Shown here piece by piece: positions 15,367-31,012 of a stretch of DNA of 64,000 nt (its first letter is position 1; the number at the start of each line of letters is the position of its first letter). Source of the DNA: Microbacterium kyungheense (lineage in GTDB: Bacteria > Actinomycetota > Actinomycetes > Actinomycetales > Microbacteriaceae); the NCBI RefSeq assembly GCF_006783905.1, contig NZ_VFPE01000001.1, positions 310,001 to 374,000 on the forward strand. The letters are read 5' to 3'. The translations under genes were made by a program, and so were the position numbers. The notes beneath the pieces are model-generated. The model did not search any database. It was given only the letters and a program-made list of their open reading frames with translations, and had not been told where the DNA came from.

Positions 15367-16230
15367 TCAGCGGGTGAAGATCGACGCGGACGGCTTGGGC
15401 GACGGCGTCGCGTCGGCGTCGGTGGCGACGCGGGCGCCCCTCGCGAAGTCGTCGACCTCGCGGCCCTCGGCCACCTTCGCGGGGTGGGGGCCGGCCGCCA
15501 TGAGACGCGGCAGCCATTCCGTCGGCAGGGGCTGACGGGATGCCGCGATGACGAGGTTGCCGAAGCGCCGGCCCTTCAGCGTCTGCACCTCGGCGAGCAC
15601 GATCACGTGCTCGAGCACGGCCTGCACGGTCGCGACCTCGCGGCGAGCGAAGGCGAGCCCTGCCCCGTCGGCGACGTTGACCAGCAGCACGCCGTCGGGG
15701 GCGAGGAAGCGGGCGGCCTCGGTGAAGAACTCGACCGTCGTGAGGTGCGCCGGGGTCTGTGCGCCGGAGTACACGTCCGAGACCACGAGGTCGGCGGCGC
15801 CGACCAGTCCTGCGGGCAGGCGTCCGAGCGCCTCGCGGGCGTCCCCGATGCGCACCCGGATCTGCGCGCCGCGGGGGAGCGGCAGGTTCTCGCGCACGAG
15901 GTCCCACAGCGCGGGCTCGAGCTCGACGACCTGCTGCCGCGAGCCCGGCCGGGTGGCCTCGACGTAGCGCGGGATGGTCAGGGCGCCCGCACCCAGGTGG
16001 ATGGCGGTCAGCGGCTGACGCGGCATCCTGAGCCGATCGATCACCGCGCCCATGCGCGCGACGTACTCGAAGTGCAGGTGCGTCGGATCGTCGAGGTCGA
16101 CGTGCGACTGCGGCGTGCCGTCGACGTCGAGCTCCCACCCGCCGCCGAACGGCGAGGGGACGACGCGCGCGATCGTGCCGTCCGAGAGCCTCGCCGAGGG
16201 GGCCGGGGCCTCGTCCCGCGTGCGTGCCAT
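15367..16230 (-). CDS. Spermidine synthase-like Rossmann methyltransferase-fold protein
   Basis: This 287-residue cytoplasmic protein has the spermidine-synthase/SAM-methyltransferase fold. The signature blocks are AIHLGAGALTIPRYV (the glycine loop), QVVELEPALWDLVREN (acidic residue for the ribose), and ADLVVSDVYSGAQTP where polyamine synthases carry the catalytic Asp. N-terminal strands such as WELDVDGTPQSHVDLDDP match the family. Actinobacterial members of this type usually lack a proven polyamine role, so the name is by fold only. The ATG lies 6 nt after TACCGT (16242-16237), so it is leaderless and divergent from pxpA. Confidence 0.85.
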   Translation of the reverse strand: MARTRDEAPAPSARLSDGTIARVVPSPFGGGWELDVDGTPQSHVDLDDPTHLHFEYVARMGAVIDRLRMPRQPLTAIHLGAGALTIPRYVEATRPGSRQQVVELEPALWDLVRENLPLPRGAQIRVRIGDAREALGRLPAGLVGAADLVVSDVYSGAQTPAHLTTVEFFTEAARFLAPDGVLLVNVADGAGLAFARREVATVQAVLEHVIVLAEVQTLKGRRFGNLVIAASRQPLPTEWLPRLMAAGPHPAKVAEGREVDDFARGARVATDADATPSPKPSASIFTR

Positions 16231-16236
16231 GGGTCA

Positions 16237-16308
16237 ACGGTAGCCCGGCGTACCCGTCGGCGGCGGATCGTGCACGCGGAACCCATCGCTGCACGCCCGC
16301 ACTACCGT
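16237..16308. promoter_or_regulatory. Divergent pair of leaderless promoters
   Basis: In the 84-bp gap both genes have TACCGT exactly 6 nt from their ATG: minus strand 16242-16237 for the ATG at 16230, plus strand 16303-16308 for the ATG at 16315. Neither has a ribosome site. No clear -35 elements are visible. Confidence 0.6.
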
Positions 16309-16314
16309 GGAGGC

Positions 16315-17070
16315 ATGGCGGCCATCGACCTCAACGCGGACCTCGGCGAGACCGTCGACGGCGTGCCGACGGCCGACGACGAGGCCATGTTCGCGGTGAT
16401 CTCCAGCGCCAACGTCGCGTGCGGCGGACATGCCGGGGATGCCGCGTCCCTGCGTGACACTGTCGCCCGCGCCGCGCGGTTCGGCGTCGCGATCGGTGCG
16501 CATCCGTCGTACCCCGACCGCGCGAACTTCGGCCGCGTCGCCATGGAGATGGACCCCGCAGATCTCGAGGCCGTCGTCGCCGAGCAGCTGGCGGCCCTGG
16601 TCGCCGCCGGTGGCGACCTGCGCTACGTCAAGCCGCACGGCGCGCTGTACCACGCGGTGATCACAGACCGGGTTCAGGCCGGCGCCGTGGCCCGCGCCGT
16701 CGGCGCACTCGCCGAGCGCCTCGGCCGGCCCCTCCCCGTGCTGGGCCTGCCGGGCGAGATCGAGGGGGCCGCGGCATCCGTCGGTCTTCCGTTCGTGCGC
16801 GAGGCCTTCCTCGACCGCGGATACCGGCCCGACGGCTCGCTCGTGCCGCGCACGCAGCCCGGCGCGCTGCTCGACGATCCCGAGGCGGTCGCGGCCCGTG
16901 CCGTGCGCCTCGCGCGCGAGGGCGTGGTCGAGGCGGTCGACGGCACGTCGGTGCGGGCGGATGCCGCATCGCTGTGCGTGCACGGCGACTCGCCGTCGGC
17001 GGTGGACATGGCCCGCGCGGTGCGGACCGCTCTCGACGCGGCCGGCGTGGAGGTCCGCGCACCGTGGTGA
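16315..17070 (+). CDS. pxpA: 5-oxoprolinase subunit A (LamB/YcsF family)
   Basis: This 251-residue protein has the LamB/YcsF signature at its start (MAAIDLNADLGE) and SANVACGGHAGD, IGAHPSYPD and VKPHGALYH, which line the metal-dependent active site. With PxpB and PxpC it cleaves 5-oxoproline (pyroglutamate) to glutamate using ATP in the cytoplasm. It overlaps the fused pxpBC gene by GTGA, so the subunits are made together. The start is leaderless. Length is normal for the family. Confidence 0.95.
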   Translation: MAAIDLNADLGETVDGVPTADDEAMFAVISSANVACGGHAGDAASLRDTVARAARFGVAIGAHPSYPDRANFGRVAMEMDPADLEAVVAEQLAALVAAGGDLRYVKPHGALYHAVITDRVQAGAVARAVGALAERLGRPLPVLGLPGEIEGAAASVGLPFVREAFLDRGYRPDGSLVPRTQPGALLDDPEAVAARAVRLAREGVVEAVDGTSVRADAASLCVHGDSPSAVDMARAVRTALDAAGVEVRAPW

Positions 17071-18704
17071 GCGCGCGGACGCTGCCGATGGGGGAGCGTG
17101 CCTTCCTCGTCGAGGTCGACGGTCTCGACGAGGTGCTCGCCGTGCACGGGGCGCTCGCCGCGTCGCGGCCCGACGGTGTGACGGACCTCGTGCCGGCGGC
17201 CCGCACCGTCCTCGTGCGTGTGGACCCGCGCGTGCTGCCCGTGGCTTCGGCGAAGAGCTGGGCGCTGCGCGCCGCCGCTGGGGCGTCCCTGGGGGACGCC
17301 GCCGAGGGACCTCTCGTCGAACTCGACATCGCGTACGACGGCGCCGACGTGGAACACACCGCCGCGCTGCTGGGCATCGACGCCGACGAGTTCGTGCGAC
17401 GGCACGCGGCGGCGCGGTGGCGCGTCGCGTTCACCGGGTTCGCCCCGGGCTTCGGCTACCTCGTCAGCGACGACTGGCCCTACGACGTCCCGCGGCGGGA
17501 GTCGCCGCGCACGCGCGTCCCCGCCGGCTCCGTGGGCCTGGCGGGCAGGTTCTCCGGCGCGTATCCGCGCGACACCCCGGGCGGCTGGCAGCTGATCGGC
17601 ACGACCCGGGCGCCGCTGTTCGATGCGGATGCGGCATCCCCGGCACTCCTCACCCCCGGAGCCCGCGTGCGGTTCCGCCCCCGCACGGCGGGGCGCATCG
17701 CCCCCCTGCCCTCACCGAGATCAGGAGATCTCGCCGACGCAGGACGTTCTGCGCCGGATCGTCCTGTTTCAGCGAGATCAGGAGATTTCGACGAAAGCGG
17801 AGCCGCGCAAGACGACGGGCGTGAAGTGGATGCCGCAACCCGGCCCCGAACGGCCGCCCTGCGCATCCTCGAACCCGGGCTGCTCGCGACGGTGCAGGAC
17901 CTGGGACGTGCGGGGGCGGCATCCATCGGGGTGGCGGTGTCCGGTGCGCTGGACCGTGCCGCGCTGCGGACGGCGAACCGGCTGCTGGGCAACCCCGAGG
18001 GTGCGGCGGCGATCGAGGTGACGATGGGCGGACTGCGCGCCGTCGCCGACGCGGACCTGTGGTTCGCCGTCACGGGCGCGTGGGGTCCGGTGCGGCTCGA
18101 CGGCCGCGACGTCGACCCGTTCGAGGCGCACGCGTGGCCTGCCGGCGCCGAACTGCACGTCGACTGGTTCGCGCACGGCGCCCGCGCCTACCTCGCGGTG
18201 CGAGGTGGCATCGATGTGCCCACAGCACTCGGCTCGCGCGCGACCGATCTGCTCGCGGGGCTCGGCCCGGCCGCGCTGCGCACGGGGGACCGCGTGCACG
18301 TGGGTACGCCGGCTTCGACGCCGATCCCCGTCGCCCCGCCGCAGTCGTGGGGCGCGCCGCACGACGACGAGCTCGAGCTCGACCTGGCGCCCGGTCCCCG
18401 CGCGGACTGGTTCGCCTCCGGCACCGCGCTGTACGACGCGGTGTGGACCGTCACCGGCGACGCGGATCGCGTCGGCGTGCGCCTGGGCGGTCCGGAGCTC
18501 GTCCGCGCCCGCACCGGCGAGCTGCCCAGCGAGGGCATGGTCCCCGGGGCGCTGCAGGTGCCGCCGTCCGGACGCCCGACGATCCTGCTCGCCGACGGCC
18601 CCGTCACCGGCGGCTACCCCGTCATCGCCGTCGTCACGGACGCGTCGCTCGACCTCGTGGCGCAAGCTCGGCCGGGGACGCGCATCCGCTTCCGCCACGC
18701 CTGA
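17067..18704 (+). CDS. pxpBC: 5-oxoprolinase subunits B and C fused (KipI-KipA type carboxyltransferase-like protein)
   Basis: This 545-residue fusion has PxpB at residues 1 to about 210 (signature FTGFAPGFGYL, then VPRRESPRTRVPAGSVGLAG). PxpC follows from about 265 to the end (LEPGLLATVQDLGRAG, AVSGALDRAALRTANRLLGN, AYLAVRGGI, and SEGMVPGALQVPPSGRP near the C-terminus). The linker of about 50 residues is not conserved-looking. It is encoded by a palindromic repeat that gives SPRSGDLADAG and SARSGDFDES. Fusion of these subunits occurs in other bacteria; the repeat in the joint is unusual. A hairpin follows the gene. Confidence 0.92.
   Translation: MSARTLPMGERAFLVEVDGLDEVLAVHGALAASRPDGVTDLVPAARTVLVRVDPRVLPVASAKSWALRAAAGASLGDAAEGPLVELDIAYDGADVEHTAALLGIDADEFVRRHAAARWRVAFTGFAPGFGYLVSDDWPYDVPRRESPRTRVPAGSVGLAGRFSGAYPRDTPGGWQLIGTTRAPLFDADAASPALLTPGARVRFRPRTAGRIAPLPSPRSGDLADAGRSAPDRPVSARSGDFDESGAAQDDGREVDAATRPRTAALRILEPGLLATVQDLGRAGAASIGVAVSGALDRAALRTANRLLGNPEGAAAIEVTMGGLRAVADADLWFAVTGAWGPVRLDGRDVDPFEAHAWPAGAELHVDWFAHGARAYLAVRGGIDVPTALGSRATDLLAGLGPAALRTGDRVHVGTPASTPIPVAPPQSWGAPHDDELELDLAPGPRADWFASGTALYDAVWTVTGDADRVGVRLGGPELVRARTGELPSEGMVPGALQVPPSGRPTILLADGPVTGGYPVIAVVTDASLDLVAQARPGTRIRFRHA
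17716..17790. repeat. Palindromic repeat inside coding sequence (PxpB-PxpC linker)
   Basis: CGAGATCAGGAGATCTCG (17716-17733) recurs as CGAGATCAGGAGATTTCG (17773-17790), exactly 57 nt or 19 codons apart. Each copy is a small hairpin GAGATC-AGGA-GATCTC. Between them CAGGAC and GTCCTG form a third inverted pair. The block keeps the reading frame open. Confidence 0.7.
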
Positions 18705-18720
18705 GCCGCCGCATCCATCG

Positions 18721-18780
18721 CGGCTCTGTTCCCCTGTCGCGGCCTGCGCCGCCGGGCCACGACCCGTGACAGGGGAGCCG
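18721..18780. terminator. Long hairpin between convergent pxpBC and STAND genes
   Basis: CGGCTC (tgtt) CCCCTGTC at 18721-18738 pairs with GACAGGGGAGCCG at 18768-18780 apart from a 4-nt bulge. The loop is 29 nt. It lies in the 86-bp convergent gap and probably stops both transcripts. There is no T-run. Confidence 0.5.
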
Positions 18781-18790
18781 CCTGACGGCC

Positions 18791-21424
18791 TCACCAGGCG
18801 TGGAGCGTCGCGGCCACCTCGTCGTGCTCGTGGTCGGGGAGTGCGAGCAGCACCGCCTCGGCCAGGGTGAACTCGGCTCCTGCGACTTCGCCGGCCTCGA
18901 CGCTCGCCGGGTCGCGGCCGCGCAGGATGTCGAGGTACGGGGTGTGGACGGTGAAGGCCTCCACGTCGAAGATGCCGATGCGGCGCCGGATCTCGCCGGC
19001 CGCCACGGCGAGCGCCGCCGCCCGCCACGCCTCGCCGTGGGCGGCGGCCACGGCGCACACCCCCTCCAGCCCGTAGGCGATGCCCTCGTCGTAGTGCAGC
19101 CGGACCGAGAGCAGCAGGGTGCGCACGAACTCGTGCTCGGCGGTCTCGAGGTGCCCGAGCTGGAAGTTGAGGCGCGATCGCAGGTTGCCGGCGACCGAGG
19201 TCGTGAACAGGTCGCCGTGCTCCTGCGCGACGGCGCTCGCGCGATCGAAGTGGGCGAGGGCGTCGTCGGTGGCGCCGCGCACCCACGCCAGCCGCCCGAG
19301 CGAGACCTCTGTGATCGCCTCGGCCCATGCGTTCCCCTGCTCGCGCAGCCGCACGACGGCCTCGCGCAGCTCCGTCTCGGCCTTGTCGGAGTCGAGGTCG
19401 GAGAACTGCACCCGCGCGGTCGCTCGCGCGGCGAGCGCCATGGCCGCGGCATCCGCATCGCCCGACTCGCTGAACAGCCGCACGCACTCGCCGAGTCCGG
19501 CGACGACCTGCTCGCTCGGGCGCTGCCACATCTCGCCCCACAGGGCGAAGAACCAGGCGATCGCCCGCGTGTGCGGCGTGATGGGCTGATCGTGCTGCTT
19601 CTCCAGGAGTTCCAGCATCCACACCCGCACCTCGGCGAAGAAGCCCGAGATCCACCAGTAGATGAGCAGGCTCCATGCGAAGTCGCCGGCGTCGTCGAGC
19701 CGATCCGTGTGCACGAGATGGCGGACGGCGGCCCGCAGGTTCGGCAGCTCCAGCCCGAGGCGCGCGACCGCATCGGCCTGGCCGGGACCGCCGAGGTCGG
19801 GTGCGACGCGGCGCACCAGCGCGCAGTAGTAGTCGGCGTGCGCGCGGCGGACCCGCACGGCCTCTCCCTGCTCCTTGAGCCGGCCGAGCGCGTACTCCCG
19901 CACGATCGCCAGCAGCGAGAACACGCGGCGTCCGCCCAGTTCGTACTGCTTGACGAGCGACCCGTCGACGAGGGCCGCCAGGCCGTCGATCGCCTGGCCG
20001 TCCCACGAACGACCGCGACCGAGCGCCTCGACCGCGTCGAGCGTGAACCGCGTCGCGAACACGCCGAGGTCCTCGAGCAGGTCGCGCTGCGCATCGGGCA
20101 GCAGGCTCACGCTCCAGTCGATCGTCGCGCGCATCGTGCGGTGCCGCTCCGGCAGGTCGCGCACGGCGGCCGTCAGCAGCGGCAGGCTCTGCCCCAGCCG
20201 CTCCGCGATACCCGCGGGTGTGAGGATCCGGACCTTCGCGGCCGCCAGCTCGATCGCCAGCGGCAGCCCCTCCAGCGTCCGGCAGATCGCGGCGAGGTCG
20301 GCCGCGTTGCCCGGCGTCACGTCGAACCCCGGGTCGATCGCCTTGGCGCGGTCGACGAACAGCGCCACCGCCGGGGTCCGGGTCGCCGGGTCGAGGCTCG
20401 CCGGGAGGTCGCCGCGCGGCGTCGGCAGGGGCGGCACTTCGTACACGCGCTCGCCGCGGATCCGCAGCACGATCCGGCTCGTCACGAGGAACGTCGCCGT
20501 CGGGGCCACCGTGTACAGCCGCACGAGGACGGGTGCGGCATCCACGATCTGCTCGAAGTTGTCGAGCACCAGCAGCACGCGCCGGTCTTCGAGCGCATGC
20601 GCGATGCGCTCCTCCAGCGCCGCCTCGCCGTTGTCGCGGATGCCGAGGTGATACGCGATCGTCGGAAGCAGCAGCCCCGGCTCGAGCACGCCCTCGAGCA
20701 GCACGAAGTAGACGCCGTCGGGGTAGAGGTCCTCGCACGCCAGCGCCGTCTCGATCGCGAGTCGGCTCTTGCCGATGCCGCCGGGGCCGATCAGGCTCAC
20801 GACCCGGTCGGTGCCGCGGGCCAGCAGCGTCCGCACGGCGTCGATATCGGCGTCGCGGCCGATCGTCGTCGTGTACGGCACCGGCACGCGCCCGACGAGA
20901 GGCTGCCCGGGCGCCTCGGGCGCGGGATCGGTGCGGGACTCGTCGAACCGTTCGGCGAGCAGCATCGCGAGGTCGGCAGCGACCTGGTCCTCCAGCTCGG
21001 CCGCCGAGCGGAAGTGCAGATACGCCGCCGTGTCGTCGGCCTGGATGCGCCCGATGAGCGCCGCCAGGCGGTCGTCGCGTTCGTCGCCGTCCTTGACGTA
21101 GATCAGTTTCGGCATGGCCGGCGGCGCGAGGTTGTACTCGTCCTCCAGCCCCGACACCTCCTCGCCCGGGGCCACCCACCCGTAGCTCGCGCCGTAGATC
21201 CCCACGAACACGTCGCTCTGTGCCAGATAGGAGCGGTACAGCTCCCGCGGCGGGTGCGGCCGAGCCCCCAGCTCGAACATCACCGGCGCGAGTCTCAGTC
21301 GCTCCACGGCGGCCTTGACCGCCTCGCGTTCCTCCGCGAGCTCACGCAGGGTCGAGCTCACGAACACCCGGATCCGCTGATCGGGAGTGCGGATCACGGG
21401 GGATCGTCCCCCAGTCATGTGCAC
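18791..21424 (-). CDS. DUF4062 - STAND/NB-ARC ATPase - TPR-like protein
   Basis: This is an 877-residue three-part signalling ATPase. Residues about 17-110 form a DUF4062 domain (RVFVSSTLRELAEEREAV, then DVFVGIYGASYGWV), a TIR-like fold. Residues about 185-470 form a STAND/NB-ARC core: Walker A GPGGIGKS (213-220), Walker B LLVLDNFE (284-291), and the sensor-like TSRIVLRIRGERVYEVPPLP and GLPLAIELAA blocks. The rest is helical and TPR-like. Such proteins act as ligand-triggered oligomerising switches, and relatives are linked to phage defence or transcription control. GTG at 21424 or ATG at 21418 may be the start. It has its own strong promoter, divergent from rpoB. Confidence 0.85.
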   Translation of the reverse strand: MHMTGGRSPVIRTPDQRIRVFVSSTLRELAEEREAVKAAVERLRLAPVMFELGARPHPPRELYRSYLAQSDVFVGIYGASYGWVAPGEEVSGLEDEYNLAPPAMPKLIYVKDGDERDDRLAALIGRIQADDTAAYLHFRSAAELEDQVAADLAMLLAERFDESRTDPAPEAPGQPLVGRVPVPYTTTIGRDADIDAVRTLLARGTDRVVSLIGPGGIGKSRLAIETALACEDLYPDGVYFVLLEGVLEPGLLLPTIAYHLGIRDNGEAALEERIAHALEDRRVLLVLDNFEQIVDAAPVLVRLYTVAPTATFLVTSRIVLRIRGERVYEVPPLPTPRGDLPASLDPATRTPAVALFVDRAKAIDPGFDVTPGNAADLAAICRTLEGLPLAIELAAAKVRILTPAGIAERLGQSLPLLTAAVRDLPERHRTMRATIDWSVSLLPDAQRDLLEDLGVFATRFTLDAVEALGRGRSWDGQAIDGLAALVDGSLVKQYELGGRRVFSLLAIVREYALGRLKEQGEAVRVRRAHADYYCALVRRVAPDLGGPGQADAVARLGLELPNLRAAVRHLVHTDRLDDAGDFAWSLLIYWWISGFFAEVRVWMLELLEKQHDQPITPHTRAIAWFFALWGEMWQRPSEQVVAGLGECVRLFSESGDADAAAMALAARATARVQFSDLDSDKAETELREAVVRLREQGNAWAEAITEVSLGRLAWVRGATDDALAHFDRASAVAQEHGDLFTTSVAGNLRSRLNFQLGHLETAEHEFVRTLLLSVRLHYDEGIAYGLEGVCAVAAAHGEAWRAAALAVAAGEIRRRIGIFDVEAFTVHTPYLDILRGRDPASVEAGEVAGAEFTLAEAVLLALPDHEHDEVAATLHAW

Positions 21425-21486
21425 ATCATGGCCCTGCGGCGCGCTTCACGCCATGGTCTCGGTTCATGGATGTATCCGAATCAGGC

Positions 21487-21515
21487 TTTATACCGCAGCA
21501 TCCGAAACTCGTCAA
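21487..21515 (-). promoter_or_regulatory. Sigma-A-like promoter of the DUF4062-STAND gene
   Basis: On the minus strand TTGACG (21515-21510), a 17-nt spacer and TATAAA (21492-21487) match the housekeeping consensus closely. The expected leader is about 55 nt to the GTG at 21424. Confidence 0.7.
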
Positions 21516-21524
21516 GAATCCGAC

Positions 21525-21553
21525 TGGACACGGCGCGTCGTGCGACGTATAGT
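21525..21553 (+). promoter_or_regulatory. Sigma-A-like promoter of rpoB-rpoC
   Basis: TGGACA (21525-21530), a 17-nt spacer and TATAGT (21548-21553) precede rpoB. The expected transcript start is near 21560, giving a leader of about 155 nt. The -35 element lies 9 bp from that of the divergent STAND promoter. Confidence 0.8.
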
Positions 21554-21588
21554 AGGTCTTTGCGCTCTTGGATTCCCCCTGCCCTCAT

Positions 21589-21708
21589 ATGGTGGTCGGC
21601 TGTGCCTGTGCCCCCTCGCTCGTCGCGAGGCGTGGTGCGCGGGCTTCGGGGACGAAGAGCACTCCACCTGACGACAAGGAAACGAGCCCTACGGGCCCAC
21701 GGAGGTAA
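21589..21708 (+). other. Possible 39-codon upstream ORF in the rpoB leader
   Basis: ATG at 21589 opens a frame starting MVVGCACAPSL and ending at TAA 21706-21708, which overlaps the end of the rpoB GGAGGT ribosome site. The rpoB TTG follows 6 nt later. No good ribosome site precedes the ATG, so translation is uncertain. If translated, termination would occur at the rpoB initiation region. Confidence 0.25.
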
Positions 21709-21713
21709 TCCCC

Positions 21714-25214
<3,501 letters not shown>

Positions 25215-25255
25215 GCGCGCCAGGTAACGAACGAATTTCCGACACAGGAGAACCA

Positions 25256-29128
<3,873 letters not shown>

Positions 29129-29141
29129 GTCCAGAACTCAC

Positions 29142-29169
29142 GAAGGGCCCCGGTTCGCCGGGGCCCTTC
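29142..29169. terminator. Intrinsic terminator of rpoBC (bidirectional)
   Basis: GAAGGGCCCCGG-TTCG-CCGGGGCCCTTC is a perfect 12-bp stem with a TTCG tetraloop, 13 nt after the rpoC stop and 24 nt before the end of the convergent DUF3618 gene. Confidence 0.88.
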
Positions 29170-29193
29170 GCCGTTCCTGGGGAATCGGATGCC

Positions 29194-29805
29194 TCACCCC
29201 ATGCTGCCCGGCCCGCCGGTGTTCATCCGGTCCGAGCCGCCGGCGTTCTCGGTGACGTTCTCCTTGACGCGCTCCGCCGTGTGCTGCGCCTCGTCCTTGA
29301 CGGTCTGCGCCGACGACATCGCCGACTCCTTGACCTCCTCGACGGCGTCCTGGGCGGGACCCTTCAGCTCGGCCGCGACGTCCTGTGCGGCATCCTTCGC
29401 CACCTCCATCGCCTTGTCGACCATCGGCTGGGCGCGGTCGCGCAGCGCGGTGCTGAGGTGCTTCTCGGTATCGGTCGCCGGGATGAGGCTCGCGACGAGG
29501 AAGCCGACCCCCGCAGCGAGCAGGCCCACCACGATCGGGGCGCCCTGCGCCGTCCGTCGGGCCTTGCCCGGCAGCTCGCTCAGGGCGTCTCCGACGTCGC
29601 CGGCTGCACCCCTCGCGGTGTCCTCGACGTCGTCGGCGACCCCCATGACGTGATCTCTGACGTCGCCGAAGGCCTGACGCACCCGTGTCCGCTGGCGTTC
29701 CATGATCTTCGGGGGCGAGACCTTGTCGGCGAGGGCGTCGACGTCTCGTCCGAGTTCGCCCCGCGTCGCCTCGATGTCGGCGCGGATCTGGTCGGGATTG
29801 CTCAT
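29194..29805 (-). CDS. DUF3618 domain-containing membrane-anchored protein
   Basis: This 203-residue protein starts with the DUF3618 signature NPDQIRADIEATRGELGRDVDAL. After an amphipathic charged region there is one hydrophobic helix, IVVGLLAAGVGFLVASLIPA (about 88-108), and then a long Ala/Glu/Lys-rich coiled tail ending in Gly/Met. The tail resembles LEA-type stress proteins. It is the last gene of a three-gene operon with ATGA overlaps. The set (tail protein, holin-family, DUF3618) is common in actinobacteria and is usually seen as envelope-stress related; direct function is unknown. Ribosome site AGGAGA. Confidence 0.85.
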   Translation of the reverse strand: MSNPDQIRADIEATRGELGRDVDALADKVSPPKIMERQRTRVRQAFGDVRDHVMGVADDVEDTARGAAGDVGDALSELPGKARRTAQGAPIVVGLLAAGVGFLVASLIPATDTEKHLSTALRDRAQPMVDKAMEVAKDAAQDVAAELKGPAQDAVEEVKESAMSSAQTVKDEAQHTAERVKENVTENAGGSDRMNTGGPGSMG

Positions 29806-30221
29806 GATCGGTTCTCCTGGTTCCTTCTGAGTGCTTCGGGTATCTCCTTGACGGTCTCGACGGTCTGCGGGGCTCCTCGCACGGATGCGAGGCGTCGGCG
29901 CCCGACCGCGTAGAGGATGCCGGCGATGATGGCCCAGACCGTGGCGACGATGACGCCGGACCAGCCGAGGCCCACCAGCGTCCCGAGTGCCCACCACAGG
30001 GCGAGGCTCAGGAAGAGGACCGCCATCATGGCCGCGTATCCGGCCACGCCCAGCAGGCCCGCTCCCGCGCCCGCGCGCTTCGCGGATTCCGAGAGCTCGG
30101 CCTTGGCGAGTTCGAGCTCCTGGCGCATCAGCGCCGACAGGTCGCGCGAGACCTCGCCGACGAGGTCACCCAGCGACGTCTCGGCCGCCTTCTGCTGAGA
30201 CGGCGTGGGCATGTCGGTCAT
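29802..30221 (-). CDS. Phage holin family (putative actinobacterial holin-X, PF07332) membrane protein
   Basis: This 139-residue protein has an amphipathic N-terminal region (SLGDLVGEVSRDLSALMRQELELA) followed by two hydrophobic helices (AAMMAVLFLSLALWWALGTL and SGVIVATVWAIIAGILYAVG). This is the layout of the PF07332 family, which despite its name is mostly chromosomal and not a lysis protein. ATGA overlaps join it to both neighbours. An upstream in-frame start would extend it by nine residues into the preceding gene. No phage gene is nearby. Confidence 0.83.
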   Translation of the reverse strand: MTDMPTPSQQKAAETSLGDLVGEVSRDLSALMRQELELAKAELSESAKRAGAGAGLLGVAGYAAMMAVLFLSLALWWALGTLVGLGWSGVIVATVWAIIAGILYAVGRRRLASVRGAPQTVETVKEIPEALRRNQENRS

Positions 30222-31012
30222 GGCCGTGTCCCGCCGCTCGGCGACCATGCGTCGCCGGAGCGGTCTGCGCCGGCGTCGGCGCCCCCGGCGAGCGGGGTGG
30301 ATGCCGGTCCGCCCGGCGTCGTCGTGCCGCCCGCCCGTGCGTCCTGCCCGAGGGCGTCGGCGATCGGGGTGTCGCCCGCGACTGTGCCTCCCTGCGTGCC
30401 GAGGGTCGCGCTGCTCGGACGCCGTCCGCCGACGGTCCCGGAAGCGGATGCCGGGGTGGCGACCATGCCGCCGCTCCGACCCCGCGAGGCTCCATCGCGC
30501 GAACCGCCGGTGTCGTGTGCATCAGAGACGAGGGCCCGGGTAACGCGACCCGCGACGATGCCGACCGCGAACGCGGTGACCACAAAGGCCACGGTGTGCC
30601 GGCGGGCGTACCGCCGGACCTCGCCGACGACATCCGCGGGTTCGCGCTGCTCGAGCCAGTCGGCCGCGCGGCGGGTCTGCCGCCCGATCATGCGCACCGC
30701 GTCGGTCGCGGCTCCGCCGGAGGTCGCTCCGGAGGTCAGCTCTTCCAGCTCGTCGCCGGTGCCGCGCAGCGCGTCGGCGGCCCGCCGCTGCTGCACCGCG
30801 GCCTGATCCGCCAGCTGCGTGCGCGTCTCTTCGAAGAAGCCGCGCGCCGCCTCCTTCGCGTCTCGTGCGGTGTCGACCGCTTCGTCGACCGCGACGCCGG
30901 CCACGTACATCGCCCCGGCGTCGACCTCTGCCACCGTGTCGATGGCCCGTTCCTTCACGTCGTCGCCCGGCGTCGTGGTGCCGTCGCGGGGCGCCTGCTC
31001 GAATGTGGACAT
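30218..31012 (-). CDS. Membrane-associated protein, first gene of the holin/DUF3618 operon
   Basis: This is a 264-residue protein of unknown function. The N-terminal part is helical and charged (VKERAIDTVAEVDAGAMYVA, RGFFEETRTQLADQAAVQQR). One hydrophobic helix follows, HTVAFVVTAFAVGIVAGRV (about 140-160), and then a Gly/Thr/Ser/Pro-rich low-complexity tail of about 95 residues. Start ATG has AGGAGCAGGAGC upstream. Helical pattern and operon suggest an envelope scaffold working with the two downstream membrane proteins. No catalytic motif is visible. Confidence 0.75.
   Translation of the reverse strand: MSTFEQAPRDGTTTPGDDVKERAIDTVAEVDAGAMYVAGVAVDEAVDTARDAKEAARGFFEETRTQLADQAAVQQRRAADALRGTGDELEELTSGATSGGAATDAVRMIGRQTRRAADWLEQREPADVVGEVRRYARRHTVAFVVTAFAVGIVAGRVTRALVSDAHDTGGSRDGASRGRSGGMVATPASASGTVGGRRPSSATLGTQGGTVAGDTPIADALGQDARAGGTTTPGGPASTPLAGGADAGADRSGDAWSPSGGTRP

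Noticed and set aside
29802..30221. Holin family gene as evidence of a prophage
   Set aside because: The family is widespread on actinobacterial chromosomes next to DUF3618 genes. No other phage gene, integrase or att-like repeat is nearby.
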